64,000 nucleotides of DNA from Lethocerus indicus (lineage: Eukaryota; Arthropoda; Insecta; Hemiptera; Belostomatidae). Positions within the stretch are counted from its first letter, which is position 1. The number at the start of each line of letters is the position of its first letter. The notes under the pieces are model-generated. The model worked only from the letters and a program-made list of their open reading frames with translations, had not been told where the DNA came from and searched no databases. The stretch is taken from the NCBI GenBank assembly GCA_019843655.1, contig JACDQD010000105.1, forward strand, positions 5,580,001 to 5,644,000. The letters run 5' to 3'. A program made the position numbers and the translations under genes. Below, in pieces: positions 60,147-64,000 of this stretch.

Positions 60147-60327
60147 GTCTTGTTATTGTGTTTTTAGGGGATGTTGTTTGTCTTATTTGCGTTAGGAGAG
60201 ATTTTGTTAATCGGCTTAAATCTTTGTCTGATTATCGGTCAAATACATTTGATCACACAAGTTGTCACAACTATTAGAGTGTGACTTCCAAATATATGAC
60301 AGGAAACCTATCTGGTATTGTGTATTT
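59951..60327 (+). mobile_element. Dispersed element, longest collinear copy (copy 6)
   Basis: From CCTGTTTTGTGGTCTGCG through TTGGAATACCGTAGATTTC, CGCCATCTTCAGTAG, CACTGTACTGTGGTGGTTG, a (TA)n run (60103-60144) and on to GACTTCCAAATATATGACAG. Its 3' end matches copy 3. It lacks the internal TTTGGTC...GTTTCGGCTG part. The 70-bp array starts immediately after it. Confidence 0.75.
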
Positions 60328-60328
60328 T

Positions 60329-60680
60329 CAGTGCAAGTGCACTCAATGAACTTTAGTTAAGTACATTTCCGCACCACCCTCAGGGGGCGCTAGTTTCTCG
60401 GTGCAAGTGCACTCAACGAACTTTAGTTAAGTACATTTCCGCACCACCCTCAGGGGGCGCTAGTTTATCGGTGCAAGTGCACTCAACGAACTTTAGTTAA
60501 GTACATTTCCGCACCACCCTCAGGGGGCGCTAGTTTCTCGGTGCAAGTGCACTCAACGAACTTTAGTTAAGTACATTTCCGCACCACCCTCAGGGGGGGC
60601 GCTAGTTTATCGGTGCAAGTGCACTCAACGAACTTTAGTTAAGTACAATGCCGCAACACACTCATGGGGGCGCTAGTTTA
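60329..60680 (+). repeat. 70-bp tandem array, 5 copies
   Basis: Same unit as the 44.7-kb array, starting at about 60329, 60398, 60468, 60538 and 60610. The first four are near identical; the fifth is degraded (CCGCAACACACTCATGGGGG). Confidence 0.95.
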
Positions 60681-60701
60681 TCTGTGCGATTTTTGTGGAA
60701 A

Positions 60702-60742
60702 TAGCGCCCCCCTGAGTGTGGTGCGGAAATGTACTTAATTAA
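60702..60742 (-). repeat. Inverted partial copy of the 70-bp unit
   Basis: TAGCGCCCCCCTGAGTGTGG and the following bases to 60742 are the reverse complement of the unit's right half. With the fifth plus-strand unit it forms a 40-bp-arm hairpin that closes the array. Confidence 0.85.
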
Positions 60743-63700
60743 CATTGTGTCATACGAGTACTGCGCCAAGAGGATGGTTTATTTATTGTCTAGTAACCAA
60801 TACACAGTCATATGTAGAAGTTGAGCTTTAACATTTTAAAAATGACACATACAATTGCACTCTTTATGGTAATTTCGATAGGGAAAAAATAAGAAGAAAA
60901 CAATTTGAAATCCTTCATAAAAATCGCAAGAAATTCGGCAATATTTCTACAACTGAAAAGCGCGATTCCTGTAAACTGAATTTTGCAAAGTAAAATGTCA
61001 CTCCTTATAACTGATGTTCCTCTATGTTTTAATTAGTTACAGTCCAGAAGTTTCTTCTACTTAAATATTAATCTTTTCCCCCAGTTTACAAGCAGAGTCA
61101 TTTAATTTACAGACTAAATGAGAATTATTTTAATTCGGTAAAATAATCTAATTACAGCGAAACTAAGCTACAGCTTTCATAAGTTTTCTCTGATTTATTC
61201 GAGCCTTCTAGTTTTTATACATTTTTAAATATATTCTGAATTTTGTGAAAATTAAAGTATTTTTAATTTCCTATATATTTGATTTTTACCTTAAAAGGTT
61301 ATGAATTGCCTTGTTACGAAATGCTGTGGAGAATTGAAAATGAATTCTACGTCATGTTTCGCGCGGACGCTCGAGCATCGTCTTTTCCGAATTCCATCCA
61401 TTGCCGGATTACCTGAGAGTGGTGTCATCTCGTGATATAATCTCTGATGAAATACCGGATAAAATGCGGAAGGTTGTTAAATAAGTCGGAGAAATATCAA
61501 AGAACTTTCTATAAAGTCCATTCGTCAATTATAAAAATGTTTAAGTAATTATGATGGGCGCGTCACGAAAAAAATGGCACAGGAATATCTTTTAAAGATC
61601 ATAGAACCTGCTTTGATACGGATACAATACGTAGTACATAATTAACTCTCCCGTAATTCTCTCTGGAATTACAGTGCAAAAACATACAACACTTAACACA
61701 TTATTTTCAATACTATTGCATGGAATGCGGTGAATATATGAACCACCAAACGGAAAAAATATTCCAAATTATAATTCTACTAATAATTATTAAAGATTTT
61801 AATTAATAATATTATTATTAAATATAATGCGATACAGCCATGTTATGCTTCACGCAATGTATAATGCATACTTTTTTGATACTGTTGATAGGTGTACGTG
61901 GAAGAACATCATATTCGTGATTAATTAAAATTCAAGCCTATTGTCGAATCAATTTCGCGGCCACTCATTAAACTCGATTAAACTGGAGGCCGTATGTCCG
62001 AACTGCGGTTAAATAAAATTTAAGGGTAGTATAATATATTCTGATGGGCTTTTAAGCGCCGCCCAAACGCTCCCCATTGTGTAATTCGAGTCACTCCCAA
62101 AGTGTTGTTCCGAATTTAAACGACGTCGAGGCCAGGTCGTACGTCTGGGCAGACTATCCATATTTTATTACTGGCCATTACTTCCTCCAGTTCTTTTTTA
62201 ACAATCGACCACATCGCATTTCTACAATAATGCGACAAGTGTTAACAGGTGACAATGTCAAGCTGAGGTAAAATTTAATGGAAACCTGGCTGATGTCTTC
62301 ATGACTTTATTAAGGATGGGAAAGAAAACAGAAAGATAGAGGATGGGTACAAATTCTAGTAATAATTTCATTATCGTATGATCAGTAAGGTATTTATATA
62401 TTATTTGCCTTAATACTCTGCACTATTCTTGATAATGAAATAAAACAATGATGCTTTAGTTTCAAGAAATATTTTACTAATCGTTTTATTAATGGAAATA
62501 TAAACATACAAAGTTATATCCTTTATGGTAATTTGTCAATATTGATGAATTTTACTGCGGTATTAATGAAATCTACCCTGATGGGTACATGAAACTGCGG
62601 TATCGAAAGTAACCGTCTAAAATAGAATAACTAAAATAGAAATATATTTACTTATCTCCTGTATTTCATTGTATCTATAATCACCCTTTTTTCATATAAA
62701 TTGTTATCGTGATCCATATCACCTACTTTGGCCCACCAAAGAAAGTAATTATTGCAACTCATCAAAATTAAACCAAGCCCGTAGTCTCAAATCAGTAATT
62801 AAACCATTTTATGTGGATAGATCCAATAGCGAACAGTTTCCGTAGTTAGTTGAAAACGGAAATTAGATGAGACGGCGACGGTTAATAATTAATTATTCGG
62901 TCGGTTTAAATGGGCTCCGCCAGACTGTTCGTTCGCGGTTTTTGTCGGTTATGACTAGTCGAATCAGTCGCAAAAAACGGTTGACCCGTTGCCACCCCGG
63001 CGGCATGACCTAACCGTCTGAGGGGGAAACACCAGCTCTGAGTCGGAAGCTGAGTGTTCCGAAGATCCGGTCGTGCGATTGAACACGGGAAAATGTTAAA
63101 CTGTGCTCGGCCAAGAACCGGATGAGGGCATTGGCGGATTATCGTCGGCAACAATCTCAAGGACCGCAATGTCCTACTCGGAATTCCTGATTCACCAATG
63201 AAATCCTAACGTTTTTTACGCTCTCGGTTTTTTTTCACTCGGCCGTACCACAAGCGAAAGTAATTGGTTCTGCGTTATGCGACATATAAAAGTGATAACT
63301 AGTTTTACTAGTTCGTATAAAAATGTATTCGGAGGCAAACGGAACGTGAAAAATAATACGGAACATGTTTGTAACACGGCATAACAAAATTCTAAATATA
63401 ATATGACCGTTTCGGGGTTCGCATCATATTTGATCATCATCATACATTCCACAGTTGATGCTAATGCTGTTAATGTCCAAGAAAAAATATCTTAAATTAA
63501 TAGCACCGCTCGCATCTTTCTGAAATTGTTAGTGAGAAGAACGCAGAATGTTTCGCTGATTTACCGAGGGACCAAGTCGGTCACGAAAATGAAATCGTAT
63601 CCTAAAAACAAGTTGAAGAAAATCATGGAGGATAACATTTTCTATTGCCAGATTTCTTTTTAACGTCTTTTTTTCTAGTAGTTAAAAAATAAATACTAAT

Positions 63701-64000
63701 TAGTCTTATTCGTAAGAGTTGGTAAGAAGAGATCGGAAAAAAAGCGTTAAGAACGTGGGCGAATACCGCCCAATCAGTTCCCAACTGGGAGTACTGAGCG
63801 CCCCCAAAAGGATGCCAAAGGGTGGCTCGATGCCATCTGCACAAGCGAAGCCTCTAGCACCACTCAGAGTGAAGCGGCTATGAAGAGGAATAGTGCGATC
63901 AGGTGCTGCACGATTCTCCGATTCACGATGAAGCCAATATTATCAGAAATATTACCACCGAAGGCAGACTTGCCACTTCTTCAGAGGGTGTTTACCTTAT
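60743..64000. other. Gene-free DNA to the window end
   Basis: Mostly AT-rich with a GC-rich island at about 62.86-63.19 kb and another near 63.75-63.9 kb. No coding, tRNA or repeat-family signal recognised. Confidence 0.4.

Noticed and set aside
59957..60277. ORFs with Tyr-Ile runs in the 60-kb element copy
   Set aside because: They read through a (TA)n microsatellite within a non-coding repeat.

Overview
The window is insect nuclear DNA. It has small coding exons separated by GT-AG introns, an AT-rich background with many (TA)n microsatellites, and a pair of Rebers-Riddiford cuticular protein genes. I cannot fix the order; nothing identifies a species. Exon coordinates were set by joining splice sites and phases by hand and checking that the resulting protein reads like its family.

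Left part (about 1-29 kb) is AT-rich, looks CpG-poor, and carries housekeeping-type genes. From left to right these are: the 5' end of a phosphatidylinositol-5-phosphate 4-kinase gene (minus, leaving the window on the left), possibly with a small gene nested in an intron; a 66-codon ORF on plus; a complete three-exon Tom7 gene (minus, mitochondrial import); a complete six-exon RBM22 splicing-factor gene (plus) that shares a 481-bp divergent promoter with Tom7; and a four-finger C2H2 zinc-finger gene with a poly-Q tract (plus, about 7 kb or more). Its introns contain antisense blocks that look like coding exons, one ending in a PCNA-binding-type motif.

Right part (about 29-64 kb) is visibly richer in GC and CpG and almost free of recognisable genes. 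Its centre is a convergent pair of near-identical RR-type cuticular protein genes (32.1-33.3 kb plus, 36.1-37.2 kb minus). Their chitin-binding regions are identical over 159 nt including silent sites, and each reading frame is broken by one indel in a C run of the Pro-Gln repeat. One strong but unrecognised minus-strand exon lies at 30.8 kb. The rest is long non-coding DNA with GC-rich islands.

Two repeat families stand out, both confined to the right part. One is a dispersed retroelement-like family seen at 29.8, 40.4, 44.4, 48.9, 56.9 and 60.0 kb. Its 29.8-kb copy is an 82-bp-arm inverted structure between 12-bp direct repeats. The other is a 70-bp satellite-like unit present as 10 copies at 44.66-45.36 kb, inside a terminal-inverted-repeat element, and as 5 copies at 60.33-60.68 kb. 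Both arrays abut the 3' end of a dispersed-family copy. Every good unit contains a sequence very close to the CTCF insulator core motif, which makes these arrays the most unusual feature of the window.
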